This document shows positions 10,501-23,400 of a stretch of DNA of 64,000 nt, piece after piece. A model generated the notes under the pieces. The model worked only from the letters and a program-made list of their open reading frames with translations, was not told the DNA's origin and did no database searches. How positions within the stretch are numbered: position 1 is the stretch's first letter; every line of letters starts with the position of its first letter. The position numbers and the translations under genes are program-made. The DNA comes from Euglena gracilis (taxonomy: Eukaryota > Euglenida > Euglenophyceae > Euglenales), in NCBI GenBank assembly GCA_039621445.1, contig CP154956.1, forward strand, positions 69,743,649 through 69,807,648, written 5' to 3'.

Positions 10501-12850
10501 TCCGCAAATTGCCATTGTGATGCCAGATCGTGCCCTGAAAAAAGGGGGGCCAGGACATTCTTTGATAATAGGCTGCAAAAGCCTCCATCCCCTTCCACTG
10601 ACCAATTTCACATACTTCTTGGACAGAAATTCCTAACTCTTTGAGTAAACTAACTGTTGCTCACTGGTTACAGTGGGGACCCCAAACCTTGCGTGATACC
10701 CCCTGTTTGGTCAAAAATTCTTTGGTGATAGAAGCGATGGTACCTCCCTTAATGGCTTTAGGGGGGTTTTCAACGTAATTAAAAGGGGACTCCCATCTTT
10801 CACAAAGAAACGGGTTACTGCCACAGAAGGCAGCATTGAATGAAAGGGACGGATTTGTCGGCAGTGTGAAATGGAGACAACTATCTCCCACTTGTTAATT
10901 TTTTGTCCTTTACGTTTAATTTTAATGTAGGGTGCCCTTCCCCAAACGCACCGGAGGTTCTTTGGATCTGTGCCAAATCAGATGATCTGTATAAACAAAG
11001 GATATGTGAACAGAAAATGAGTTATGTACGCAACGTACATATACCAGAAGGGCAGGGGGGACTGTGCAAGCCCCAAGAGGATTGGGAGTGTGGGGACTGG
11101 GAAGAAAATTAGGATTCCAGAAGAAGAATTAGGATTTACGTAAAATTCTGTCTGTGTTTTTGTTTGTAGTGGCACGCAGCATGTTCAGTTTGACTTTGGT
11201 GGTTCAGTTTTGGAAAGTATCCTGATTTGTGCCAGCGCTGGGAATTGGGAAGTTGGATCACCATGAACAGTGCCAAGGAAAGTCCCAGGTGGATGCCAGG
11301 CCCGCTGGGTGAATTGATGGATCCCAGCCAGTGGCAGGGCATGCAGGCGCCAGGGGCCAGCCGCCAGGGGGTTGTGGGGGTTGTGAGGCCCACACCGAAA
11401 TGGGTGATATCCTCCGTACGGGACAACTTTCCTTGGCTACCACAGATTTTTGCTGTGGCTTTCACATTTTTTCAGCCAATCTTGTCGGAGATGAGTGGAA
11501 TCCTCCGTACGGGAAATTTTTCCCTTTTGCCCTCCTCAGGCTGGGAGCGGGCACGGCACGGTTCAGCATTTTTGGCTGGTGGAGGAGAAACTGGAATTGT
11601 CCCCCTCCCACAAATTTCAGCCCCCCCGGTGGAAATGGAGATGGAGGGGGGAAACAAAGAGCCAAAGTTACAGGAAATTTCTGTGACGGGGAAAGGGAAA
11701 ATTCACTTTTTTCACTTGAAAACTGAAAGATCCTTGGGTGAGACAACGCCTTGGTTTTACTGTGGTTGAAAATACGTGCCACTTTTGTAAATGGGACCCT
11801 GCCCCCCACAATAAATTTTGATGAAAATGCATGCCGTTGACAAAAACTGTGGGGAGTCTTGAGAAAATCACAGAAAAGTCTGGGTCCTCATCGTAATTCG
11901 TGCTGAAATTGGCCAAGTTGATTGATAAAAATCTTCTCGAGTCTTAGAATCCTGTGGTGACCCATGAAAATCTGCTGGAAAATCACTTTTCTGAAAAATC
12001 TGTGGTGATGCTACAAGTAAATTTGGCAGGAAAAATCTTTCTGCAAAATCTGCAGATTGAATGCGTTGTGGCACTGAAATTCTCCAACCTGACACTTCTG
12101 AATGCCTACAATTCTTCAGGTTCTTTAGCAGCCTTAGGGCTGTGGTTGGGGGTTGTATGCTGGCACACCATTGTCGTGTGTTATGTGTCCGCAGCTTCAA
12201 TACCGCGCGCAGCTTCAATACCGCGCAGCTTCAACCAAGTGACTTCAGCTTCAATCTTCTTTCTTGTCTTCCTTCTTTGTCTTTCTTGTGCTTCAGCTGC
12301 CTGGCGGGCCTCGCTCTGGCCGGAGGATCCGGGTAAGACCTCAATGTTTGGTTTGGTCCGGCTGCTTTTGGCTTGCAGTCCTCCGGCCTCGGCTTTGGCT
12401 TGGCCCGCCTGGCTCCCCCCTTTGACTTCCTTGTTCTTCTTGGGTTTGGTTTTTCATTGAAATCCTTTGTTTTTTGAATTTGAAAATTCTTTGGTTTTTT
12501 GCATTCCTTGCAAAGCACAACAATGTTCTTGACTTCAATTTTTTGTTTTGATTGTGAGATCACATACACAAGAACCCTGTGTGTCAGATTAGGTTTAGAA
12601 TTGGTGGGTTCGAGTGGGGACTTTCTTAGGTTAATTAGGGAAAGTGGCAAATCCTACTGTGGGAGATTGGTCGGCCGGTCTTGAAAACTTCAAAGAATTA
12701 GCCCTGCAAGGTCAAAATTGAGTTCAGCCTTCAAGCCGAACCATGAATGTCTTTTCCCTGGGCTAAATTTGACTGAAAACCAAAAAATGGTATTTCAGTG
12801 GTTTTCGGCCCCACTAAGGCAAATTTTGCCAATTTTTGGGTTAGGTCCCC
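10500..12850. other. repeat-poor stretch without a recognisable gene
   Basis: Contains scattered open frames (for example 10903-11112 and 11331-11726 on the plus strand) with protein-like composition but no domain I recognise. A small duplication of AGCTTCAATACCGCGC lies near 12.2 kb. No RNA gene or element boundary was found. Confidence 0.3.
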
Positions 12851-13129
12851 TTTGAAGTATCTCCGCCGCGTCTACCGTCGTTATTAAGCTGGCCAGCAAC
12901 TTCTTCCGCCAGAGGGCAACCAGCACCGGCAAAAGCGGCACTAAGGGGGCAATGCCTGGCCGTGCCAAAAACATTCACCTTCAGAAATACGGTAAAATCA
13001 GGTACAGGACTTGACCTAGGTGTCGGGGGAAAGGGGGTTCGGCAATACCTCACAAGGGCAAAGTGCCGCCAGCCTCGTACTCCCGCTTGGCCAACGTTCC
13101 AGGGAGGAATGGGCACTGAGGCCGAAGCA

Positions 13130-13318
13130 AACATACCTTGCGAGCAAGGCATGGCACCACAAGGGCAAAGTGCAGCGCCCGAGGTGTCACGCACATTATT
13201 TGTGCGTTTCTGTTGCAGGTATATTTTTCGGCGCTGACTTTGAAAATGATTTCGGACTCTCACGACAAAGGAAGGGGGAGGAAGGGACCAAGAGGGCGAA
13301 GCACAAAAAGATGGTGAG
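13130..13318 (+). repeat. dispersed repeat F, copy 2
   Basis: Same block order as copy 1 at 10.0 kb. Its 3' block (GGACTCTCACGACAAAGG, GGAAGGGACCAAGAGGGC, GAAGCACAA) is nearly identical to that at 14080-14140. Between the blocks the sequence resembles a 3' splice site (TTTCTGTTGCAG, about 13208-13219). Confidence 0.5.
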
Positions 13319-13319
13319 C

Positions 13320-13975
13320 CTTGAGGTTTTTCTTCTTCCCCTGGACTCCATTGGTCTTTTGATTTTGGATATAATGGCCTCCACTGGCCTTTTGTCTTTG
13401 AAGGGGTGGCTGCTTGCTGCATTGATGGGCAGCTTTGGAGTAAGCTGGACATGCCTTTCCCCAGTGGCAGTTTTGAAGCATGTGCTTCTGGCTTCCATAG
13501 CCCTGAAGGTGGGCTCCATGCCCTGTTGAATGATGGCTGCCATAGCCTTGTTGAAAAGGGCTTCCATCCCCTTAATGCAGTCCATTTTTTCTTGGAATAT
13601 TCCCCCTGGGTGGGGGGGTGGGGATGTGAAAAAGGGGGGGGGGTAGTCTGCCAGACCTGTCTCCCCATTTCCCTCTGACAATCTCTCCATCCGGGGTGTG
13701 GACTGCTGGTATCTTTGTCTCCTCGACTTTCTGGTCATCACTGTCCAGGGTCCATGGCCGTCGGTGAACTGAGCTTTCTGGGGGCTGGAGGATGGAGGGG
13801 TTGCGACGGCCACGGGCTGGCGATCTGCTCCTGCCCCGGCATGCTCTCCATCGCCTGCTGCTCCTCCACTCTTGTCCACTTCCTGTTTCTTCGTTGAATT
13901 TCTTTTTGATTCATCTTGACCGCTTGGTTCCATGCCGGCTGCTTCGGCGCCTGCTGGCACCCCATCTTCTCCAGC
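13320..13975 (-). CDS. ORF1-like hydrophilic protein, possibly of a non-LTR retrotransposon
   Basis: A long GC-rich frame on the minus strand (ORF 13196-13960) with a charged N-terminus (KRNSTKKQEVDKSGG), a Gly/Ala-rich stretch, then DGHGPWTVMTRKSRRQ and a helical segment (MDCIKGMEALFNKAMAAII). A Trp-containing, basic-tailed motif like WTVMTRKSRRQ is common in LINE ORF1 proteins, but no zinc knuckle or RRM is visible. The 3' end runs into repeat F. It may also be an exon of an unknown gene. No ATG is available in this frame upstream of the GTG-like start, so the true 5' end is unknown. Confidence 0.35.
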
Positions 13976-14059
13976 TCAGCTGCCTTCGCTGGGGTTCTTG
14001 TGTGCTGCGCTTGGAAGCTGGACGCCAGGTGTGTTGCATCTTTCATGGAAATAAAAAAA

Positions 14060-14145
14060 TTTCCTCAGCCAATTTCGCGGACTCCCACGACACAAGAAGG
14101 GGGAGGAAGGGACCAAGAGGGCGAAGCACAAGACGGTGGTGCTTC
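14060..14145 (+). repeat. dispersed repeat F, 3' block copy
   Basis: GCGGACTCCCACGACAC, GGAGGAAGGGACCAAGAG and GGCGAAGCACAA match the 13.26-13.32 kb copy with few changes. Just downstream, a roughly 45-nt segment (GGAAAGCAGGAC, then CTCACCAT, then CGCAGTGC) occurs at 14158-14200 and again at 14400-14440. Confidence 0.5.
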
Positions 14146-14797
14146 TTTGTTGCCGGAAAGGAAAGCAGGACGCCACCTCACCATGGCGCAGTGCAGAGCC
14201 CCGATTTGTCTTTTATCGTCTGAACTGCGCTTCCGCTTCCCAATGTATTTTTCGACGGTAAAGAACGTTTCCGAGCTCGTGTAGTTGAAATTCTTTGCCT
14301 TATTGGGCGACGGGAAGAATCAGAATCAGCCAACTCCGGAAACAAAAAGGCAGTAAGAAGCCCCCCCACGCACACAAACACACCAGAGCAGCAGCCGGCA
14401 AGGAAAGCAGGACCTCACCATCTCGCAGTGCGGAACACGAGTGGTCAAGTCCCTGAGGACCGTGTTCAGTTGATTTTCAAAAAAAATATTTGGGGTTGGG
14501 GCCGCCAGCAAAATGTCGTAATACCCCTGCATAGCCCTTTTTCTCCAGACGTTTTCGAAAATTTTCATGCCCCCATGAAAAATTGGGGGCATGATATTCT
14601 GCCCTGATCATCCTGCCAGGAATTCCAGGTCTGCCCCCGCCTGGTATCTCAGAAAAAGCCCCAGGGCCTGGCTAACTGGGGTGTCCCGCCACAGCATATA
14701 CTTCCTCGAACAGGAACAATTGCAGGAGTGCATTTTACAACATCACCGCCAAGAGGTTTACCCAGCGGTGGGAACAGGTGTGAGATGAGGGGAGAGC

Positions 14798-14912
14798 TCA
14801 TATAGTTGGGTTCCATTCGTGCCCATCTGCACCACCGTCTCCATAATCATCGCTCTGCTCTGCTTCCATGGCCATCCTATCATACTCGATGCGGGCGAAG
14901 CGGTCCCAATCC
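14798..14912 (-). CDS. PP2A B'' exon: C-terminus and stop
   Basis: Acceptor TTTTTGCAG precedes GGATTGGGAC. With two bases from the previous exon it reads (K)[19 protein letters not shown], then an acidic Gly-rich tail ending NPTI and TGA. DWDRFAxxEY is the conserved C-terminal signature of the family. Confidence 0.92.
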
Positions 14913-17900
14913 CTGCAAAAAGATTCACAACCTGCCAAACCGGTGACACCAGAATATTGTCACAAAATAGAATTGAGACTGCACAATAAGAACACAAATG
15001 TTCTGCATGACAAATACAACGTTCCTCGAACCTCCTTTGGCACATCCCATGGCGGCCACACCCATAGATTCATTTAGTGACCCATCCGGGGGGTACTTTT
15101 CCCCAAGGCCCAAACCCACCACCCACTCCGTTTCAAAAAACCACCCACCCATGCCCCAAAAGATTTCTGGTCAGGCCTTTGGTATGCGCGAAAGTCTGCC
15201 CCCCCCCCCCCGCCAAAGACCCACGGGTCCCAGCATACGCAGGGCCGACCATCAAACAGGTTCCAGTGTCTGTCCTGTCCATTCTTTCTATTGCTATGCC
15301 CTCCTTGAATGGGGGGGCGGGCACGGCCGTACGGGAAGGCCTGTGGCCATGGTGGTGGGGTGACTGCCCACCCACCATGGCACCGCGCGCGGAAAAAATT
15401 GAGGAAACCACAAAGAAATTTTGACCTGGAAACATTTCCTTCGATTTTGCTTCATTTCCGAGATATTTTGGAGGCATCCATTTTTTGACGAAAACAGCCC
15501 AAAATGGCCAAGAAATGGCTAAAGGTGGCCGGAAAATGGCCGTAACTCAGGCACAAAGAGTTGAGAAAAAAGCTAACTATGGCATTCCTAGGGCTTCAGT
15601 TCTGGTCTCCGGACAGTTGAGCAATTATTGAAAAAAAGATTTTTTGACCAAAAACAAACAAACAAACAGAACCAAAAACACCCAAAATGTCGGTTCGGGC
15701 TGCAAAACGGAGCCGGAACAGGGGCCAGGCGTGTCAGCGGCCAATATGGCACACGGGGCGACAGAGGGTGTCAACGGGCCCTGCTTTGACTCAGCCGTTT
15801 CTGGGCCATTTCGAGGTCAAAAAATCAAAATACCTCCAAAATGGTGGCCAATCAAAGCACTGGGGACCTAACACCCCGTACAGACCTCCAGGGCCGCTGG
15901 GCTGCTGCCTGGCAGGCACCATCAAGCAGGTAAAGAGCTCAGCACTACACAACACCTGGTCCCCAGAGACTGGACTGGACTGGAGAGTCCAGCTTTTTTA
16001 TCGAACCGATGGGGTCCGCCCCCTCCCCCAATAAGCTTTCCCGCATTTCTGTGAAAGGTGGGATTTGGAAAGCTGGGATCCAATTGCTCACGACTGGAAA
16101 ACAAATTCGGAATGGGTCCAGGGTCATGGCAATAATCCGCGGTTCTCACGACCACCAAGGGGAGGGGGTTTCTACATTTTCCCTGATGGTGAGCTTCGCT
16201 CGACAAGAGCTCAGCTCCCACCTAAACAGTGAATGGATGGTCCGGGTGACCAATTTTCTGCCCAGAGCTGAAAAAATTTGCCTCCCAAAATCGACTGAAA
16301 ATGCCATTTTTGGGCACTTGTTGGGAAAATTTTCATCAAAAATGCAAAAAAAAAAGTTCCGGCGCCAAGTGCTGGAAAGCAAAATTTGATCTTGTGGGGG
16401 GTCCTGGGTTCCCCCCCCCCAGGGTTGGTCCGGACTCCCCTTTGGCAGGTGGGGGTCCAGGAGGGGTTCTGGTCCAGGAGGGGCTGGGGTACCCACCCCA
16501 TATTCCGTATATTGGCATATTCCGTGTACCCTCCTTATACCCAACCATGGACCCTGCCCACCCCCAGCAGACAGGGACTGCGACCACTCAGCCACCACCC
16601 ATTGGCTCCCATACAGCCCTGGGGGGGGGGGGGGGCAGGGCTGTAAGGGAAAGCCTTGAAAAATTCTTCTGTACTTTGAGCCAGGTTTTACCCCAGGACC
16701 GGACTTTTGTCATTTTGAATCCTTTTGCCCAATGAATCTCATAATTTTAGAGCCAGAATGTTCCCAAATTGCAATTTACAAAAATTGTTTTTTTGATATG
16801 TTTGCTGCACCCGACCCCGAAATTTGCAAGACTGCCTTATTGTGCATTTTGTGTTTTTTTTGTGTTGCGCTTTTTGAGGGTCATGTTGCAGCCCAGGGGC
16901 AGGGCTGTATGGGATCCCCGCAACCCTATGGGTGGTGGGTGGGGGGGTCGACCCCCCTCCCACCAGGCCTTCCCGTATTATTGGGGGAGCCGATTTTTAG
17001 GTCAAATTTTCTTCGGCGCCGAAGGGATTTTCTTTGAGTGGGTGCCATGGTGGGTGGGGGGGTGGACCCCACCCCACCTCCTGGGTGGGGGTCGACCCCC
17101 CATCCAAAATCAAAATCATTCCCAGCAGAAATTGGCAGAGATTGAAAATTGCGTTTGACATTTGCATTTTTTTTTGTTGAAAGACGTCACAGAAATTTCT
17201 TTCTTGGTGCTTTAAATGAGAAATGTTTTCTGGAAGAGCAAAACTTGACACACACTGAAGAAGCGCAGGGAATTACGCTTTCCATTTTTGTATTGCCTGC
17301 ATATTTCAAGGTACCCCCCCCTAGTCGTATGACCGGGTTCCTGCAACCTGTGACCGGGGGGGGGGGGTCATAACACCCCCATAGCCTGCAACCTGTGACC
17401 GGGGGGTGGTCGTAAATGAGGTGGCGGTCATAGGTAAGGTGGTGTTAAATTTTTCGCAACCTGCAACCTGTGACCGGGGGGGGGGGGTCATAACACCCCA
17501 TGACCTGCAACCTGTGACCGGGGGGTGGTCGTAAATGAGGGGTGGTCGTACGACTAAGGGGGGGTATGTTGTTGCATCCTTGAAAAATTGCTGTAAAAAA
17601 ACAAAAAGCAAACCTTAAAAAAAAAACATTGATTTTCTTGAAATAGAAAAACACAGAAAACTTAAATGGCTGGGAATGCACTTTTCTCGTTGAGTAACAA
17701 AATTTTGGCAGTTTTGGTGAAAATGTGCATCCGCACATTTTGGAAGCGGAGTGCGAATGTGCTCATTCCAACTCGCGTAACTGGAAAGCTCCAATATTAC
17801 TGCGGCCGAGAATTCATACTTCGTTTTGCAGAATCGGCCCCCAACGGCCAAAGAAGAGAGCCAGACAGCCAGAGAGAGCGAGCGGACCTCCTGCCATTCC

Positions 17901-20400
17901 GCCACGACCCTCCGTCCCCCGCCCCGGTGGGAGATTCGCGTGGTTTAGGAGAACGGTGTGTAGGGGTTGTGTGACTGGGATGTGCATGTTGTATGGGGGG
18001 AGGGGGACACGGCACGCTGGGCCAGGCCGGGCCTCTGGCCCACGGGGCCTGAAGAGCCTCTGCACGAGCCCTGAACCCTCCTGACCCTGCGCCCCGGGGC
18101 CCCCCCACGCCTGCCGTCGTACGCCCCGGCCCAGCCCCTGCATCACACTCAGGACCGGGACCAAAGGGAAGGGAAAGGCAGCCCAAGGAAGGGAGAGGTG
18201 CCTGGAGGAAAAAAAATGCTGCCAAAACAAACAAAAGGGGGACAGGGGGAGGGGGTGAGCGCACCTGGCAAGGCCTCATTGGACAAGGGTTGCTCCCCCA
18301 AAAACAGCGTTTTGTGCCGCATCGCTTTCACTTGACGAGGTGTTTCTCTCCGCCAGCGGAGATCAAAAACAGGTCCTATAAAAGCTTGTAAAATGGAATT
18401 ATCCAAAAATTACTCGGAGGTCAGAGGTCGTGGTGAGCCCCCCCCCAAATATAAACCCCCCCGGTTTTATATTTGGATGGAAAATCAAGGGGCAGTTTTA
18501 TATGGCAAGACTAACTCACTGCCCCCCGGGGGGGGGGGGGGGCCCAGTAGTTCAACCTGGGGGTGGGGGTCCCACTTCTTTCACCAACTCCAAATTTTGG
18601 TTTTCGCGCCCCGATTCGCCGTATTTCCGTTTATTACGGGATTAGGGTTGGGGTTAAAACAAGGAATAGGATTCGGGTTACGATTTAGGAAAAAAGTTAG
18701 GCCGAAACCGGGTCGAAATTCAGGTACAAAATTGTCTCGGAAATTCGGCCCAAATCCGGCCGGAATTTGGCCCCATCTCCTAATTTCCCCCAACCCTCAC
18801 CCTCACCCTGAACCCTAACCCCACCCCCGAACCGTAACCCTAACCCTATTCCTGAAAATAACCCCAAAATACCCCCGCCGGCGGAAAAAGTTTCCGGCGG
18901 TAGATCGGTTTCCCCAGGGAAAAGCAAGGGGGGGCCCAGTAGTTTTACCTGGGCGGCCGAAGTCCCCGGTAGGTACAACAACTGGGCCCTCCCCCCGGGG
19001 GGGGGATTAGTCTTGCCTTATATTTGGGGGGGGGTTCATATTTGGTCGGAAAAATCAACTTCCAGTAGTCACTTTTTCGGTCCAAAATCACAAATACACC
19101 CCCCCCTTGGGGGTCCGAAAATTCAACTTTTCGGGCGAAAGAACAATTTTCACACGTTCTTGGTAAAAATTGATCCCAAATCTGCCAAAAATCACAATTT
19201 CAGGAGAGATTTTGTCAATTTGTTTCCTCCTGGCGCAAAGCGCCGGAGGGGGGTTTTATATTCGGGCGGGATTTCAAGGTCCTCAGGGGGGTTTTATATT
19301 TGGGGGGGTTTGTATTTGGGGGTGGTTTTATATTTGGGGGGGGTTACGTGCTCCAAATTGCTCATCTTGGCTTGCCGGGTGTTCCGCCCCGTAAAATGAT
19401 GGCGGCACAGTAGGTCAATAAAAAACATGCGCAACCGTGCAAAAAATTATCAAAATGAAAAGTGGATTTCTGGCGGTCTAAGAAACAAAACACACAAAAT
19501 GCCTTTGCGCCCCCCCCAGAAAATCTGGGAAACCAAAGATGGCATGGCAGGCCATACGTCTTCTCTAGAGAGTTCTGCTTCTCAGCATGGGCCAGGAGCA
19601 GAGGTTTTTGGGATCTGGGGACGGGGCCACCCACCAGACCGTTGGGGTCCAAAAATTTCAGCGATTTGCCACAAATAAAGAAATGGACAACCAATCCCCG
19701 GGTGGGAAAATCCCTCCTCAGTCACCAACCTTTTAAAAAAAATCTCTGGCCTGGAAAGGGTCCCTCTGCTCGAAGGCGATGAACTTGTTGAGGTTGAAGA
19801 GCACATTGAAGAAGATGCCGCTGGTGGGGCATGCCTTGATGTCCGAGAGGCGGATATGCTTGGGGTCCCGCGGGTTGATCATGTCGATCCTGTGAAGGAC
19901 GTTCAGGACAGGCTGCCTTTTAAAAAAAAATTCAGGGTGACTTGCGCTATGGGTGTCTGCTCACAGCAGGCGCCCCCCCCCCCCCCGGAGGGTCAGCTTG
20001 GGTCCCCCCAAACCGTGGCGTCTTCGGGGGGTGTGCCTCGTACCTGACCCCCCCACACAGGGGTCGAAAATGCCCAACCCATCTGTCTGCCAGCATCCAG
20101 CCCCGGGGGGCCGTGACCTGAAGAAGCCACAGCAGAAATTGGGACAAACATGGATCCGGCAAAAACATAACTTGGGGCATACATCTGGCAAAGAATGTCA
20201 TCAAAGAGGATCTGCTCCGTCAAGAAGCTCTCCATCCGCTTTCGTTGCTCGGCGTAGAAGAAATCCATCTCATATCCACTGATGATCTGTGAGGGCGTGA
20301 TGAGTGAGCAATGGTTCAAAGACAAGGGCCCACCACAGGGGAAAAGCGTCCATGCGCATCCATCCATGCATGCCATCTCTCATCCATCCATTCATCGACC

Positions 20401-20465
<65 letters not shown>

Positions 20466-23400
20466 TTTTTGTTCCTTTCCTCGGGGGCAAACCCACTCAC
20501 CCACTTGAAACCCCGCAAATGGGTGGGGTCGCACAGGTGATAAATGAATCTACGGTCCAGGGGTCGACTCGAAGAATTTTTTTCCTCTGATACTGTGCAT
20601 CGAGGTGAAAATAAAGTTTTAAAACGTTTCTTGTTCCAAAAAAAAATGGTCAAAAGGGGCATTTTTTGACCAGGTTTGGGGTCCAAAATAAATTTTTGGT
20701 GCTTCGCACCGGTTACTGGAAAAAAAATTCCACTAGGATGTGGGGAGGGGAGGTCGACCTCCCCACCCAAAAAAAACACCCGAGCAAAAATCCCTTCCTC
20801 CTTCGGCACCAAAGGAATTTTCGAACAAAAAATTGGCACTCCCCGGAAAATCCCACCCACCAGGATGGGGGTGGCGGGGTCATCCCCCCAACCCCCACGG
20901 TGTTTCAGGGATTCCCGTACAGCCCTGCCTGGCGCTGTTGTCAGGCAGAAAATGCGGCAGTATGCAGGGTTGTTGGTGCCTTTTTTCACACATCTTAAAA
21001 CCATTTTTTTCATTTCCTGGGGGTGAAACTCGGGGGAAACACCAATTTCCCCGGATTTCACCACCAAAAACTGGTGGCAATCCACAAACGGAGGGCCAGC
21101 ATGTCATCAGCCTGGACATGAACCATACATTTTTTACCGACCCCCCCCCCCCGGGGGTCACTCCACTTTTCGAAAAACCAGTCAGTCACTTTTGGGGGGG
21201 GGGGGACCAGTCAGTCAATACCCCCCGGGGGGGGGGGGGGTGTCGGCCACTCTGGAATCCAGAAAAAAATTGACCAAAAACATGAAAAAAAAAGGCCAAA
21301 GAAATTTTTCCGGCGCCTTCGGAGCCGGGTCACTTCAGTGGTTTTTTGCCGACCCCCCCCCAAGGGGAGGGGATCTGGGCCAAAAACCAGTCAGTCACTC
21401 CGAAAAAAACCAGTCACCCACCCCCGGGGGGGGGGGGGTGTCGGCCAGTGCTTAAGCAATTGTCTGACCTGAACCCAGGAAATCAAAAAAAAATCGGAAA
21501 CACGTGCAGCAAGATCAAGAGCTTTTCATCACTAACATTTGAAATAAATTTGGAAGATTTTTGGACAGATCTCAAACCCAAGTGCTAAAAAAATTTTCAA
21601 AAATGGGGGTCCAGTATGTCCTTTGTTGTGAAACATGATGGTTTTCAATAATCCTCGGGTGGATGGAATTTCTGGCCAAATACGGAAACCCCTGGGGCCT
21701 TGAAATTCACCCAAATAAAACCAAAGACTATACTTGGGGGCTGCTGGTGACTGTGACTTCAGGTGGGATTGCAGAACCTCCCCCCCCCCAAATACCCCCC
21801 CCCCCCATTTACACCGATGGGTCGGTATATCACTTTCACAATTCTTGACATCCCGGGAGGGTGAATATAAAGGGGGAGGGTCGGTTTAAATAGATTTCTT
21901 CTGGTTTTCCGGGGGGGCGGTCGATGTAACTGGGGGAGTAAACAGAGTATCAGTCTAAATGGGGTGGGGGGGTTATGAAAACCCTTGGTGGCTGATCGTT
22001 TCCGTTTTGAATGCACTGGTGGAGGAAATGGGACAGATGACTTCTTTCTTTGCATTTGAGAAACAGGTGGCGGACCCCATCCTGATCCAGGTCGACACAT
22101 TTGAACCAGTACGTGAGGCTGGTCTCACTGGTCTTGTCTTCCTCAGACAAACAAAACCCTGAGGAGAGGAAACATCGGAGCAATGCACACTGACACATAT
22201 GAACTTGCAGATGCAATATAATATGTTAAGTGCATATTTATACATGATTCAATATTTGTTTCATTTATGTATTCATATTTAATAAAACTCACAATTCCAA
22301 TATTTTCAGAAAGAATGCAAAACAGTGGCACCCATCTTGAAAAAGCAAACACAAAAACTCCAATGCCCAGCAACAAATGGATCGTAGACCTAGATACCAG
22401 CAGAATTTTTTTTCAGAGAAATGTGCAAACAAAAAAAACCAACAAAACACAAGGAAATTTCCAACCCAATTTCTGGTACCATGTTTTTGCGCAAAGGCCA
22501 AGGGACAAGGTGAGCGTTTTTTTTTTTGACTAAGTTTCCCTTTTCAAGTCAAAGACACCCCATAAACACCATTTTTTTCAATTTTTGATTGGAATTCTTG
22601 AATGCCTTCGGTTGATGGTTTGACCCTCTGACAGAAACCCTGAGGACGTCGGAGAGGCGACAAAACTTTTAAAAAAAAACGGCCTTTGTTTCACGCCACA
22701 AAAAAAATCCTGTATTTTTTGTCTCCCCCACTGCAGTTCTAATTTGTTGCGTATCCCCCCACTGCACTCTGCCAAAAGGAAATCAAGCAACAGATAGCGA
22801 ATTTCTTTCTCAAATAAGTGTCAGATAAACTAAATATATTTAACTGGGCCTAAAAACTACAGCAATTGATATTGGCACACTGAATTTCCAACCGTAGAAC
22901 AACAGAATGGCAAGCATACAGGTGAAATCCTCGTAATTCATCTTGTCTGGCTTATCAGAGGACAGTGGGCGAGGGACACCTGTAATGAACCATGACGCTC
23001 AATTTCACCAAAAGACCAACGTAAAATAAATAATAAATATAATATATATAAATAAATAATAAATAATAAATAATAAATAAACATAAACAAAATCATCACA
23101 ATTGCCCTATGCCTCGTATAATTTTGAGGAATAAAAACCTTCATTCAAAATTAATGGAAAAAAAAGAATAACATATGGATGGGAGCTGAAATTCTCAATT
23201 CATAATTCCCAGTGAACCTTTTTTGTGAGTTCTAAACTGAATCCTAGGGGGATCAGTGATCCTGTCGAGGGAGGTGCACAAGACTGTGCCAACTGGCCAC
23301 ATTCAGCATTCAGCAGGGTGGGCGGGGAAAAAAAAACAAAGCACGCACCCTTGAAGATGATATCCACCACAGTCTCAGTTAGAGAGTAGTTGTTGTACTT

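Noticed and set aside
18794-18870. Chromosome end
   Set aside because: Telomere-like repeats are few, degenerate and internal, with a gene continuing on both sides.
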